DNA of 64,000 bases from Alphaproteobacteria bacterium (GTDB lineage: Bacteria; Pseudomonadota; Alphaproteobacteria; Rhizobiales; Xanthobacteraceae), in contig JBBCGH010000001.1 in NCBI GenBank assembly GCA_037200445.1, forward strand, positions 3,410,001-3,474,000, in the 5' to 3' direction. The number at the start of each line of letters is the position of its first letter. The stretch's first letter is position 1. The notes beneath the pieces were generated by a model. That model made no database searches and had not been told where the DNA came from. It saw only the letters and a list, made by a program, of their open reading frames with translations. The position numbers and the translations under genes are program-made. Of the stretch, positions 18,726-28,645 are shown piece after piece.

Positions 18726-19023
18726 CGAATCCTCCCGCTTCTTGTGATGGCCGCGCCAGCGGCGATGAAGAGGCGCCATTTGACGCAAACGCCGCGGCGC
18801 GCACAAGCGGGGTCGGAGCTAGCTAGATGGCTGGCGCGCCCTGCGCAGGCAGGACTATTGAAAACGCTGTTCACGCGTCGAGTGTCGCCAATCTGGTCAC
18901 GCGTGCGCGGAGGTTCGAGCAAATCTGTAGCCCGCCTTTATAAGCGCGAAAAGTTGTCTTAGTCGCAATCCTCAAGCTGGCGAAGTTCTTCTCTCAAGCG
19001 AGCGCTGCCTGCCACCAGCCTGC
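18726..19023. other. Intergenic region, no gene recognised
   Basis: About 300 bases between the giant RTX-type gene and the NIPSNAP gene, both on the minus strand. I see no convincing reading frame, RNA or strong hairpin. A segment TTTATAAGCGCGAAAAGTTG near 18936-18955 is locally AT-rich. A promoter for the NIPSNAP gene must lie here if it is transcribed alone. Confidence 0.4.
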
Positions 19024-20040
19024 TCACATGATGTCGTAGTCGGGCTTGACGATGTGCCAGTCCGGGCCGGGCGCGCCGATAGCGTCGGTGCCATTGTTCA
19101 CGTAGCCCGCGAATTTCACGCGCGTGCCGTCCATCTCCCAAATCGCCAGCGAACCCGAATCCGTGCGCCACAACAGGTCGTTCTTGCCGTCGCCGTCATA
19201 ATCGCCGAGCCGCTCGACGTGCCAGTCAGGCCCGGGCGCGCCGACCGCGTCGGTGCCGTTGTTCACGTAGCCCGCGAACTTGATCTGGGTCCCGTTCATC
19301 TCCCAGATCGCGAGCGAGCCTGAATCCGTGCGCCACAGGATGTCGGCCTTGCCGTCGCCGTCGAAATCCGCCGTGCCGGCGATGTGCCAGTCCGGCCCCG
19401 GCGCGCCGACCGCGTCCGTGCCGTTGTTCACGTAGCCCGTGAACTTGACCTGCGTGCCTTCCATCTCCCAGATCGCGAGCGTGCCGCTGTCGGTGCGCCA
19501 TAGAATGTCGGCCTTGCCGTCGCCGTCGAAATCGTTTGTGCCCGCGATATGCCAGTCGGCGCCCGGTGCGTTCACGCTGGCCGAGCCGGAGCGGATCAGG
19601 TCCGCGGATTTGAGCTGCGTGCCGTCGATCTCCCAGATCGCGAGCGTGCCGCTGTCGGTGCGCCACAGCACGTCGGCCTTGCCGTCGCCGTCGAAATCGT
19701 TCGAGCCGGCGATGTGCCAGCTCGGGTCCGGGCGCGTGACCGGGTCCGCGCCGCTGCGCAGGGAGTCCTGCAGCTTGATCTGGTTGCCGTCGAGTTCCCA
19801 CACCGCCGCGTAGCCCTGATCCGACGCCCACAGGATGTCCGCATGGCCGTCGCCGTTAAAGTCGCCGGTCCCGAGGATGTGCCAGTTGGGTGCGTCCGCG
19901 TTGATGATGGTCGTGCCGATCCGGAGGTTGTCGGCGCCCGCGATCGCTGTGCCGTTCAGGTCCCAGATCGCCAGCGCCCCCCCGTCCGTGCGCCAGAGGA
20001 TGTCGCTCGAGTGATCGCTGCTGAAATCGCCGGTGCTCGG
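19024..20040. repeat. Six tandem 165-bp repeats at the 3' end of the giant gene
   Basis: The mark GTGCCAG recurs (once as ATGCCAG) at 19054, 19219, 19384, 19549, 19714 and 19879, exactly 165 bases apart. Each unit codes a 55-residue FG-GAP/VCBS-like repeat with a calcium-loop-like DFDGDGKADI. The three units nearest the C-terminus are almost the same over long stretches, which suggests recent duplication or conversion. Confidence 0.92.
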
Positions 20041-23000
20041 CTGCATCACCGCAATCGTTGCGGCTCCGCCCGCCGAGGCGGTGAGATTGACCGACACGGT
20101 GTCGCCGAAGCGGATGCCCTCGAGCCGCGCGATCGTGATCCACTTCTCGCCGTTCGGCGTGCCGTCGGTGTCGACCTCGAGCAACGCGCCGTCGCCGGCC
20201 TGCACCGCGCGCACCAGCGCGCCGAGCGGCTGGCCGCTGCCGGAGGGACCCTGCAAGATCTGGCTCAGGTCGATGAGGTCGCCCTCGGCCGCATTAAAAA
20301 GGCCGGCGTTGCGGTCGTAATCCGCGATATGGTCGAAGCCGGCGCCGCTCAGCGCGTCGGCGACGGAGGCCCCGTTGAGAATGAAGGTGTCGGACCCCGC
20401 GCCGCCGAGCAGCACGTCGGCGCCGGCGAGACCGTTGAGGATGTCGTTGCCGGCAAAGCCGATCAGCGTATCGTTACCGGCACCACCGTTGACCGCATTA
20501 TCGCCATCGTTGCCGAGCGTAAGCGCGACCGGCGTTGAGACATTGTTGCCCTCATCACTCTCCGCCACCTGCCCGCCCGTGTCGGCGATGGCGCCGAGAA
20601 AATAGGTGCCGGAGCCGAGATTGCTGGGCAGGTCGAGCGCGAAGGCGCGCCACGCGGACTCGCCTCCGTCGAGCGCGCTGATCGCGCTGCTTGCGAGCAG
20701 CAGGTCGGCGGTCGTAACGGTCGCATCGGCCGAGAGGTAGATGCCGACCATCATCGGGCCAGCGGGCAGGTCGCCATAGTTGCGCACCATGGCGGTCGCG
20801 GTCGTATCCGAGACCGAGAGCGTGGGACGCAGGTCCACGGTTGTAACGGTGAACGTGAGGGTGTCCGCGGCCGAGAGCAGCCCATCGCTCGCCGTCACCT
20901 TCAGGTCAATCGCACCGTTGAAGTGGAGGGGCGGGGTGCCCGAGAACGTGCGGGTCGCGGCATTGAAGCTGAGCCAACCCGGCAAGGCGTTGCCGTCGCC
21001 CAACGTCGCCGAGTAGGAGAGCGTATCACCATCGACATCCGCGAAGGTGCCGGGGGGGAACTGATAACTCCACGCCGTGTCCTCGCCCACGCTTTGATCT
21101 GGGATCGGGGTGGCAACCGAGGGCGCGTCACTCACGGGCGTGATGTTCAGGGTGAACGCGTCCGACGCTGAGAATTCTCCGTCGCTTACCGTTATCTTGA
21201 GATCGAGCGCGCCGTTGAACTCGAGCGGCGGCGTTCCAGAGAGCGTGGATGTGGCGGCGCTGAACGAAAGCCAAGATGGCAGCGCCGCGTCGTCACCGAG
21301 CGCCCAATAAATCAGCCCTCCGGTATCGACGTCGCTGAATGTATTGGCGGGAACTTGAAAACTCCATACCTGGTCCTCGGGCGACGTCTGGTCAGCGATC
21401 GGGTTTACGAGCTGGGGACGATCGTCCAGAAGCGCTTCAACCGTGAATGTTCCATCTGCGAAGGTGAAGTTCTCAACCTGCCTTACGGTGTCGGTACCGT
21501 CGTTCTCTCCCGCGCGCAGATCGGTCACGATGATGTCACCGTTGCCGAGTTGCCCAACGTGATATTGCGCGCGGTTGCCGCTGAAGACTGCGGTGTCGAT
21601 ACCCGCACCGCCAATCAACGTATCGTTGCCCGGACCGCCGACCAGCGCGTCGTTGTCGGACGCTGTGGAAGCGGCCTCTTGGATGATCAGCTGTGGCCGG
21701 AACTGCGCCATGTCGCCGGTCGCGTCCGAACTGACGAAATAATCGAGATTATGGTTGTTCCCGACCGGCCGGAGCTGAAGCCCAAAATTAGAGGATGGGT
21801 TATTCAGCCAATCGTTGACGGCCGACGTGACGTCGATGTCGATCCAGCCGGGCTGCGGCGTCGCGACGTTGCCGATATTGGTGTAGTTGAGAGTGTAATC
21901 GTGCCAGCCGTAACTTTCCGTCCAGGCGGTCTGCAACTTGTCGACATACATCCCGGTCGGCGCATAGTCGCTGTAAGGGGTCGCGTATAGCCGTAGCGTG
22001 GCCGATGCCGCATGCCCTGGTAGCGTGGCGCCGGAGAGATCGAAGCGCAGCAGCGAATAATAGTAATCGCCCCAGCCGCCAACTTTGAGGAAGCCGTCGT
22101 CGACGCCGTAGTTGTCGTCATAGCTGAAGACATTGGTGATCCAAACGTCCTGCCCTTCGGGTCCTGGCTGCAGAACCAAGTTGATCGGCCCTGTCGCAGG
22201 GCCACCAACCAAGGTGTCGTCGCCCGCACCGCCCTCCAACCGGTTATCGACCGCGTTGCCGGTGATCGCGTCATTGCCCGAGCCCGCAATGACGTTTTCC
22301 ACGTTCACAATTTGATCTGTGCCGACCTCGGCACCGGTACCCTGATTCTTCGATGCCGAGAGATCGACAACGATCTGTTGAGTGGCTGCGGAATAATCAA
22401 TCGTATCGTTACCGGGGCCGCCGTCGATGGTGTCATTGTCGGTGGGAAGCGGCGTCAGGATGAAATTATCGAACAGCACGTTGCCGTTTGGCGCCAGATC
22501 GAGCCGCGTGAGATCCGTGAACGCGCCGTTGAACTGGAACGTCTGCATTCCTTGCGTGCTGTCGAGACTGAACGTCTGCGTAACCGTGCTGCCATCGGCC
22601 TTGAGCCCGGTGAACGTCGCCGAGCCCCCGGTGAACGCCGAGTAGGTATCGAGATCAATGGACTGCACGGAGAAGTGTTTGCCATCCTCGTGCTCGACCC
22701 TGATGGTGTCGGCGGTCGGCACCGCGCCCCCGGATGGGACACCGAGCACATGAAGGCCGTCGTAGAAATATCCGAATGTCGATGCCCAGTCCGCATCCCA
22801 TGTATGAAATGCGAAATCGTCCCGATGCAGGTTCGTGAGCTTGAATCCCTCGACGTTGATCGGCGCCCAATAGCTGAGCAGGCCGGGCGCACTGCCGTTC
22901 TGGAACGTGTTCACGAGCGTAAGCGCGCCGGAGCTCCCCAATGTTTCATCGTTGACGGTCAACGGGGGGAGCGTCGTCAGCATTCCGCCGCTCAACAGGT

Positions 23001-26000
23001 CGTTTCCGCTTCCGCCGTTCAGCGTGTCGTCGCCCTCGCCGCCATTCAGGGTGTCATTTCCGGCGCCAAGAAGAGGAGCCGCAATGGTCGCCAGCTGAAT
23101 GACCTCGTTGCCGAAATTCCAATTGACATTGCCGACGCCTGCGCTGCCGAACACCTTGATCGCGCCGTCGTCGAACAGGATATCGCTGACGCTGAAGTTG
23201 GATGGCAGCGCGACCGTCCCGCCGATCGAAAACTGCAAGCCGTCGGTGGAGGTCGCGTAGTAGTCCACCCCATTTTTCTGCCAGATCGCAAACACCGCTT
23301 CCGAGGCATCGATGACGGCCGTGGTCGCCGCAACGAAGCTGTACGTACTGTCGATCGCAACCGTGGCATCGCCGGAAAAATGGATGCCGTCGCTCGAAAC
23401 CGCGTGCTTGAGGATGCTGCCGGTCGGGTTGTTGTCGTAGAAATAGGCGTGATACTGGCCGCCGAGCTTCACCACCTCGCTCAGCCGGATGCCGTTGCCC
23501 GTCGGACTATTCAGCTCGAAGCGGATCGGGTTGTCAGCCGCAAAGCTCCAGGTGGCGCCGTCCGAGGAGGTCGCGTAGCCAAAGCCGTTGCCATAGCCGG
23601 AATCGGTGTTGAGATTGCGGTTGTCGCCGTAGAACCAGAGCTTGTACACGCCGTCCTCGTACATGAGGCTGACGGGGATTTCGCGGAACGACGCCCAAGA
23701 CTGGCTTGCGCCGTTCGAGATCACCGGCGTGTCGGAATACTTGGTCCAGGTTGTGCCGTCGGCCGAGGTGGCAAGTCCGATCTGGTAGTTATTGGCGAAC
23801 GGCAGGCCCCCGTACAGCATCTTGTAGGCGGAGCCGACCTTGACGACGGTCGGCCCCTCGACCCGCGTGGCATCGAAGCCGGAGCCGTCGAACTGCACGA
23901 TGGTTGCCGGTGTGCTCGCGGTCAGGTCGCCGGAAACCGAGAAGCCGGCGCCTTCGCCGAAAATGCGGTCGTTACCGGAATCGCCGCTCAGGATATCGTC
24001 TCCCGAACCACCTACGAGGAGATCGTTTCCAGTGCCGCCGGAGGCGACGACACTTCTATCCGTTGCAGCACCGTCGAGTACATCGGAGCCGCCCTCCCCA
24101 TTAAAATATATGGTGTGTTTGGATATCGTGGTCCCGATCAGCGACAGGATCTTGAAGAAATCGTCGACTAACCCACCTATGACTTTTACTGTACCGAAGT
24201 CGGTAAACTTGGTCAAAATGCTGCCGTCGGACTTCACCAACATCGGAGTTGAGCCGGCCGTGGTGAGAATAAGGTTTGTGGGTGACCCCGACGCACCAGC
24301 TATGACAATGCCGCCGTCCCCTGGGCCCACCAGCGTTGGTTCAATATTGAAGGCGGTTGACAGAGTCGTCGTAGCGCCGAGGTTATCGGATTTATACGAT
24401 TTGCCCGCGACAAGCTGGCCGGTTTCACTCTCAACATCAAAGAACATCGGCGCGCCTGCGGAACTCGCGCCGCCTTCAGCTATTGTGATCGTTTTGGTTC
24501 GTGCCAGTGCGTCGTCTGTAGACGAAGCGGTATAGTTATTTTGTCCATACGTAACGTGTAAATGCGCTCCAGTTATCGCGCCGGTCAGACCGACATCGCC
24601 GATTATTTCTCCGTTAAGAACCGGAGCATTCGGTGAAAGGAGATGAGCAGGAATACTGCCATTTTGGAGGTGGGCGTACGTTGCTACGAGGTTATTGTCG
24701 TATTGGATTGTTATGTAGTTCCCAAGACGGCTGTAGCCGAGGTGGCTGGCTTGACCGGGGATGGTTACATAGTCGTCCGTACGGTCATCATGATCTTCGT
24801 CATTAACGTCCAATTTGATAGTCGCGCCGGAAGCGTCTTGAACGTCATCGACGTAGTCGAGTACATGTCCTGCGCCCTCCGAGAGAACATCGCTACCGGA
24901 CGTCAATCCAAAATCGATAGAATAATACAAGTGAGCATTGAAACCACTTGTCCCGTCGTGATTAAATCCCGCTAATACTGATACATTTTGCCCCGAGTTT
25001 GCGGCAGCAGAAAACGGCAGTGGAATGTGCGGCGGGGTGGACGTACTTGTCGGGGATACCGGAGGATCCCATATCTGATACTGACCAGTCATCTGGTCCG
25101 CTGCCACGCCATTACGACTGCCTACCGTGCTAGCGCTAATGGCGAGAAAGTAGATGTGAGTGCCGGTGCCGGGCACAGTATAAGTAATTGTAGGCGTCGG
25201 TCCCGCATCCGTAATATCGGAAGGGCCGAGTACATTTCCATTGGCATCACGTAAGCGGATGCGCACGGAATCGAGGGTGTCGAGGTCGCTAACCGCGGCA
25301 TTAGCGAAGAACTGATATGTCACCCCTGAGTCGAGGGATAATTGGTAATAGTCGGTATCGATCGTGTCCCCGCTCAAGTCGAACTGATCGATACTGCCGG
25401 CGACTATTCCAACATGAGGCAGCACCGCCGTCGTCTGAATCGTCCCCGGGATCTGATCCACCGCGGCCGGAACACCGTTGTCGGCGAGGCTGACCGTGTA
25501 GCTGCCGGTCTTGTCGGCGAAGCCGGGGCCGCCAGCGCTGATCGCGAGGTAGTAGGTATAGTTCCCGCTGCCCGGCACATCATACGTGAAGTTCGGCGTG
25601 GCGCTTTCGCCGGTCTTGTCGGGCGAGAGCGCATTGCCGCTCGCGTCGCGCAACCGGATGAAGACGGAGTCGAGCGAGTCGCCGGTGCTCGCGTTGGCAT
25701 TGGCGCTGAACGTGTAGCGGTGGCTGCCGGTCAGCGTAAGCCGGTAGTAGTCGGCGTCGATCGTACCTCCGCTGACATCATTTTGCTCGATCGTGCCGCT
25801 GACCGTGCCGCCGGCGGCCAGCGTGGCCGAGGTCGAAATGTTCTCCGGCACAGCATCGGTGGTGCCGGAGTTGATCGCTCCGTTATCGGCGAGGCTGACC
25901 GTGAAGCTTCCCGTCTTGTCCTGCCAGGCTCCAGAGCCGCCAGCGCTGATCGCAAGGTAGAAGGTGACGTTGCCGCTGCCGGGCACGTCATAGGTGAACG

Positions 26001-27903
26001 CCGGCGTTGCGCCCTCGGCCGTCTTGTCGGGAGAAAGCGGATTGCCGCTCGTATCGTATAGGCGGATGAACACCTGATCGAGTGTATCGCTGCTGCTCAC
26101 ATTGGCGTTGGCACCGAACGTGTAACGGTGTCCCGCCGTCAGGGTCACGCGGTAGAAATCGGCGTCGACCGGGTCGCCGCTGAGGTCGTTCTGGTCGATC
26201 GTGCCGCTGACGGACCCGCCCACCGCCAGCGTGGCCGAAGTCGACGCGTTTTCCGGCACTGTGTCGGCGCTGCCCGACCCGATGACGCCGTTGTCGGCAA
26301 GGCTGACGGTGAAGCTGCCGGTCTTGTCCTGCCAAGTGCCGGAGCCGCCCGCGCTGATCGCCAGGTAGTAGGTGAAATTGCCGGTGCCCGACACGTCGTA
26401 GGTGAAGGCGGGGGTAGCGCCCTCCGCTGTTCGATCCGGCGACAACTGATTGCCGCTCGCGTCGTACAGCCGGAGGAACACCTGGTCGAGCGTATCGGAC
26501 GTGCTGACATTGGCATTGGCGCTGAACGTATAGCGATGGCCGCCGGCGAGCGTTACCCGGTACAAATCGGCATCGATCGTATCGCCGCTGAGATCGTTCT
26601 GATCGATGGTGCCGCTGATGGAGCCGCCGACCGACAATGTAGCGGAGGTCGCGGTGGTCTCGGGCACCGTGTCCGTCGTGGCTGGATTGATTACTCCGTT
26701 GTCGGCGAGGTTGACCGTGAAGCTGCCAGTCTTGTCCTCCCAGGCGCCGGAACCACCGGCGCTGATGGCCAGGTAATACGTGATATTGCCGCTGCCCGGC
26801 GCGTCGTAGGTGAAGCTCGGCGTTGCGCCTTCCCCGGTCTTGTCCGGAACGAGCTGGTTGCCGCTCGCGTCGCGCAACCGGATGAAAACCTGATCGAGCG
26901 TGTCGGAGGTGCTCACGTTGGCGTTGGCGCTGAATGTGTAGCGGTGCCCGCCGACGAGGATTACGCGGTAGAAATCGGCATCGATCGGGTCGCCGCTGAG
27001 ATCGTTCTGATCGATGGTGCCGCTCACCGTGCCGCCGACCGAGAGCGTGGCGGACGTCGCCGTGGTCTCCACCACCGAGTCCGTCGTGCCCGGGTTGATC
27101 ACACCGTTGTCGGCAAGGCTGACCGTGAAATTGCCCGTCTTGTCCTGGTACGCGCCACTGCCCCCGGCGCTGATCGCCAGATAATATGTGACGCTGCCGC
27201 TGCCGGGCGTGTCGTAAGTAAAGCTCGGCGCCGCACCTTCCGCCGTCATGTCGGGCGAGAGCGCTCCGCCGCTCGCGTTGCGCAGCCGGATGAACACCTG
27301 GTCGAGCGTGTCGCTCGTGCTGACGTTGGCATTGGCGCTGAACGTGTAGCGATGGCCCCCAATCAGAGTGAGCCGGTAGTAGTCCGCGTCGATAGCGTCG
27401 CCGCTCAGGTCGTTCTGATCGATCGTGCCGCTGACCGAACCGCCGACAGACAGCGTCGCCGACGTCGCTGTGGTTTCCGCCACCGCGTCGGTCGTCCCCG
27501 GGTTGATCACCCCGTTATCGGCAAGGCCGAGCGTGAAGCTGCCGGTCTTGTCCTGGTACGCGCCGCTGCCCCCGGCGCTGATCGCCAGATAGTACGTGAC
27601 GTTGCCGCTGCCGGGCACGTCGTAGGTGAAGTTCGGCGTAGCACCTTCCGCGGATTTGTCGGGAGCGAGCACGCCTCCGGTCGAATTGCGCAGGCGGATG
27701 AACACCTGGTCGAGGGTATCGCTAGTGCTCACATTGGCGTTGGCGCTGAACGTGTAGCGATGGCCGCCGACCAGCGTCACGCGATAAAAATCGGCGTCAA
27801 TCGTGTCGCCGCTGATATCATTCTGATCGATCGTGCCGCTAACCGAGCCGCCAACAGACAGCGTCGCAGACGTTGACGTGTTCTCAGGTACGGTATCGGC
27901 CAT
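19024..27903 (-). CDS. Giant 2959-residue mosaic RTX-type secreted protein with M23 peptidase-like module
   Basis: One unbroken 8.9-kb frame. In order: seven PPC-like beta-sandwich repeats of about 136 residues (1-947; LADNGVINPGTTD, GTIDQNDLSGD); an M23/LytM peptidase-like module (about 955-1130; NHDGTSGFNAHLYYSIDFGL, TYAHLQNG and GAHLHVTYG with an HxH metal pair); RTX nonapeptides (about 1268-1320, GGTGNDLLVGGSGDDIL); a five-bladed-propeller-like region (about 1328-1608; LATSADGTTWTKYSDTP); RTX; a beta sandwich; RTX; a DNRLRE-like module (about 1905-2072); two putative Ig domains (about 2160-2358); a CARDB-like domain; RTX; and six 55-residue FG-GAP/VCBS-like repeats at the C-terminus (DFDGDGKADILWRTDSG). 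There is no Sec signal, and RTX repeats predict type I secretion and calcium folding. No secretion genes are nearby. The 24.1-25.3-kb part is visibly more AT-rich. Wall- or carbohydrate-targeting is inference. Confidence 0.9.
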   Translation of the reverse strand: MADTVPENTSTSATLSVGGSVSGTIDQNDISGDTIDADFYRVTLVGGHRYTFSANANVSTSDTLDQVFIRLRNSTGGVLAPDKSAEGATPNFTYDVPGSGNVTYYLAISAGGSGAYQDKTGSFTLGLADNGVINPGTTDAVAETTATSATLSVGGSVSGTIDQNDLSGDAIDADYYRLTLIGGHRYTFSANANVSTSDTLDQVFIRLRNASGGALSPDMTAEGAAPSFTYDTPGSGSVTYYLAISAGGSGAYQDKTGNFTVSLADNGVINPGTTDSVVETTATSATLSVGGTVSGTIDQNDLSGDPIDADFYRVILVGGHRYTFSANANVSTSDTLDQVFIRLRDASGNQLVPDKTGEGATPSFTYDAPGSGNITYYLAISAGGSGAWEDKTGSFTVNLADNGVINPATTDTVPETTATSATLSVGGSISGTIDQNDLSGDTIDADLYRVTLAGGHRYTFSANANVSTSDTLDQVFLRLYDASGNQLSPDRTAEGATPAFTYDVSGTGNFTYYLAISAGGSGTWQDKTGSFTVSLADNGVIGSGSADTVPENASTSATLAVGGSVSGTIDQNDLSGDPVDADFYRVTLTAGHRYTFGANANVSSSDTLDQVFIRLYDTSGNPLSPDKTAEGATPAFTYDVPGSGNVTFYLAISAGGSGAWQDKTGSFTVSLADNGAINSGTTDAVPENISTSATLAAGGTVSGTIEQNDVSGGTIDADYYRLTLTGSHRYTFSANANASTGDSLDSVFIRLRDASGNALSPDKTGESATPNFTYDVPGSGNYTYYLAISAGGPGFADKTGSYTVSLADNGVPAAVDQIPGTIQTTAVLPHVGIVAGSIDQFDLSGDTIDTDYYQLSLDSGVTYQFFANAAVSDLDTLDSVRIRLRDANGNVLGPSDITDAGPTPTITYTVPGTGTHIYFLAISASTVGSRNGVAADQMTGQYQIWDPPVSPTSTSTPPHIPLPFSAAANSGQNVSVLAGFNHDGTSGFNAHLYYSIDFGLTSGSDVLSEGAGHVLDYVDDVQDASGATIKLDVNDEDHDDRTDDYVTIPGQASHLGYSRLGNYITIQYDNNLVATYAHLQNGSIPAHLLSPNAPVLNGEIIGDVGLTGAITGAHLHVTYGQNNYTASSTDDALARTKTITIAEGGASSAGAPMFFDVESETGQLVAGKSYKSDNLGATTTLSTAFNIEPTLVGPGDGGIVIAGASGSPTNLILTTAGSTPMLVKSDGSILTKFTDFGTVKVIGGLVDDFFKILSLIGTTISKHTIYFNGEGGSDVLDGAATDRSVVASGGTGNDLLVGGSGDDILSGDSGNDRIFGEGAGFSVSGDLTASTPATIVQFDGSGFDATRVEGPTVVKVGSAYKMLYGGLPFANNYQIGLATSADGTTWTKYSDTPVISNGASQSWASFREIPVSLMYEDGVYKLWFYGDNRNLNTDSGYGNGFGYATSSDGATWSFAADNPIRFELNSPTGNGIRLSEVVKLGGQYHAYFYDNNPTGSILKHAVSSDGIHFSGDATVAIDSTYSFVAATTAVIDASEAVFAIWQKNGVDYYATSTDGLQFSIGGTVALPSNFSVSDILFDDGAIKVFGSAGVGNVNWNFGNEVIQLATIAAPLLGAGNDTLNGGEGDDTLNGGSGNDLLSGGMLTTLPPLTVNDETLGSSGALTLVNTFQNGSAPGLLSYWAPINVEGFKLTNLHRDDFAFHTWDADWASTFGYFYDGLHVLGVPSGGAVPTADTIRVEHEDGKHFSVQSIDLDTYSAFTGGSATFTGLKADGSTVTQTFSLDSTQGMQTFQFNGAFTDLTRLDLAPNGNVLFDNFILTPLPTDNDTIDGGPGNDTIDYSAATQQIVVDLSASKNQGTGAEVGTDQIVNVENVIAGSGNDAITGNAVDNRLEGGAGDDTLVGGPATGPINLVLQPGPEGQDVWITNVFSYDDNYGVDDGFLKVGGWGDYYYSLLRFDLSGATLPGHAASATLRLYATPYSDYAPTGMYVDKLQTAWTESYGWHDYTLNYTNIGNVATPQPGWIDIDVTSAVNDWLNNPSSNFGLQLRPVGNNHNLDYFVSSDATGDMAQFRPQLIIQEAASTASDNDALVGGPGNDTLIGGAGIDTAVFSGNRAQYHVGQLGNGDIIVTDLRAGENDGTDTVRQVENFTFADGTFTVEALLDDRPQLVNPIADQTSPEDQVWSFQVPANTFSDVDTGGLIYWALGDDAALPSWLSFSAATSTLSGTPPLEFNGALDLKITVSDGEFSASDAFTLNITPVSDAPSVATPIPDQSVGEDTAWSYQFPPGTFADVDGDTLSYSATLGDGNALPGWLSFNAATRTFSGTPPLHFNGAIDLKVTASDGLLSAADTLTFTVTTVDLRPTLSVSDTTATAMVRNYGDLPAGPMMVGIYLSADATVTTADLLLASSAISALDGGESAWRAFALDLPSNLGSGTYFLGAIADTGGQVAESDEGNNVSTPVALTLGNDGDNAVNGGAGNDTLIGFAGNDILNGLAGADVLLGGAGSDTFILNGASVADALSGAGFDHIADYDRNAGLFNAAEGDLIDLSQILQGPSGSGQPLGALVRAVQAGDGALLEVDTDGTPNGEKWITIARLEGIRFGDTVSVNLTASAGGAATIAVMQPSTGDFSSDHSSDILWRTDGGALAIWDLNGTAIAGADNLRIGTTIINADAPNWHILGTGDFNGDGHADILWASDQGYAAVWELDGNQIKLQDSLRSGADPVTRPDPSWHIAGSNDFDGDGKADVLWRTDSGTLAIWEIDGTQLKSADLIRSGSASVNAPGADWHIAGTNDFDGDGKADILWRTDSGTLAIWEMEGTQVKFTGYVNNGTDAVGAPGPDWHIAGTADFDGDGKADILWRTDSGSLAIWEMNGTQIKFAGYVNNGTDAVGAPGPDWHVERLGDYDGDGKNDLLWRTDSGSLAIWEMDGTRVKFAGYVNNGTDAIGAPGPDWHIVKPDYDIM
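25060..27903. repeat. Seven tandem ~408-bp repeats at the 5' end of the giant gene
   Basis: Units of about 136 codons, each containing the coding for SVSGTIDQNDLSGD, GGHRYTFSANANVSTSDTLD and YYLAISAGGSG. The first five units are very alike in DNA, the sixth is shortened by about three codons, and the seventh (nearest the peptidase module) is clearly diverged. Unit number could differ between strains or be miscounted by assembly. Confidence 0.9.
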
Positions 27904-28089
27904 CGCTATCCGCCGTGCTGTACAAGGAGAAATTGTATTAAGTGAACAGCCGAGCTAGGCGAAAGTCAATGGACCTGTAACCCAAGATTGTTAGATCATG
28001 CGACTGATGGGCGACCTGGATATGCGCTGTGACGTCCGCGTCTCGGTAGAAGAACCCCTCGTGCATGCCTGATGTGTCTTGCGGCAATT

Positions 28090-28645
28090 CTATTGAAGCC
28101 GACTGATCGTACTGTGGCTGACGTTGTAGCTTCGCCAATCTCTGTCAGCGGTTCGCCAGCGGCACGGCGCGCGATCGCTTCCTGTCGCTGATGAGCAGTT
28201 AGCTTTGGTTTCCGTCCAAAGCGGATCCCTCGAACTTTCGCCCGCGCCCTGCCCTCACCTGTGCGCTGCCGGATCAGCTCGCGTTCAAACCCGGCTCCAC
28301 CGAGAACGGTCAGCAAAAGCCTTCCGTGAGCGGTCGTGGTGTCCGCCCAGGCGTCACTAAGCGAGCGAAAGACCGCCTTTGATTCAGTTATCGTCGCATG
28401 AACGTTCAGCAGGTCTCGGGTGGAACGAGCTAGCCTGTCCAGCCGAATGACAATCACCAAGTCACCAGGTCTGAGGGCTTTCAGCAATCGCATGAGCTGC
28501 ATTCGGTCCGTGCGCGCCCCGCTTGCCTTCTCCTGGAAAACCTTTCCGCACTTCACCTTGCGCAGCTGCTCTAGCTCGCCGGCTCGCTGCAGGCCTTCCA
28601 GCGATGTCGTGGTCGAACCGACGAATCTGGGTAGGACCCGAGATG
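28090..28645 (-). pseudogene. Decayed serine recombinase (resolvase/invertase)
   Basis: The catalytic-domain sequence is clear: CGKVFQEKASGARTDR, LLKALRPGDLVIVIRLDRLA, RSTRDLLNVHATI and FERELIRQRTGEGRARAKVR, then RFGRKPKLTAHQRQEAIARR. The N-terminus is degraded (GSTTTSLEG in place of an intact YARVSTxDQ segment). GGAGFERE replaces the usual GGLAEFERE. The DNA-binding end SYNVSHSTISRL is found only in another frame, stopping at 28090-28092. It is joined without a gap to the end of the integrase relic. Not functional as read. Confidence 0.82.

Noticed and set aside
22312-24171. A 619-codon plus-strand frame opposite the giant gene, and another at 26128-27876
   Set aside because: Both are long only because the giant gene is GC-rich and repetitive. 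Their proteins are low-complexity (repeated VERV, ADRQ, IGIGAERV units) and mirror the repeat period.
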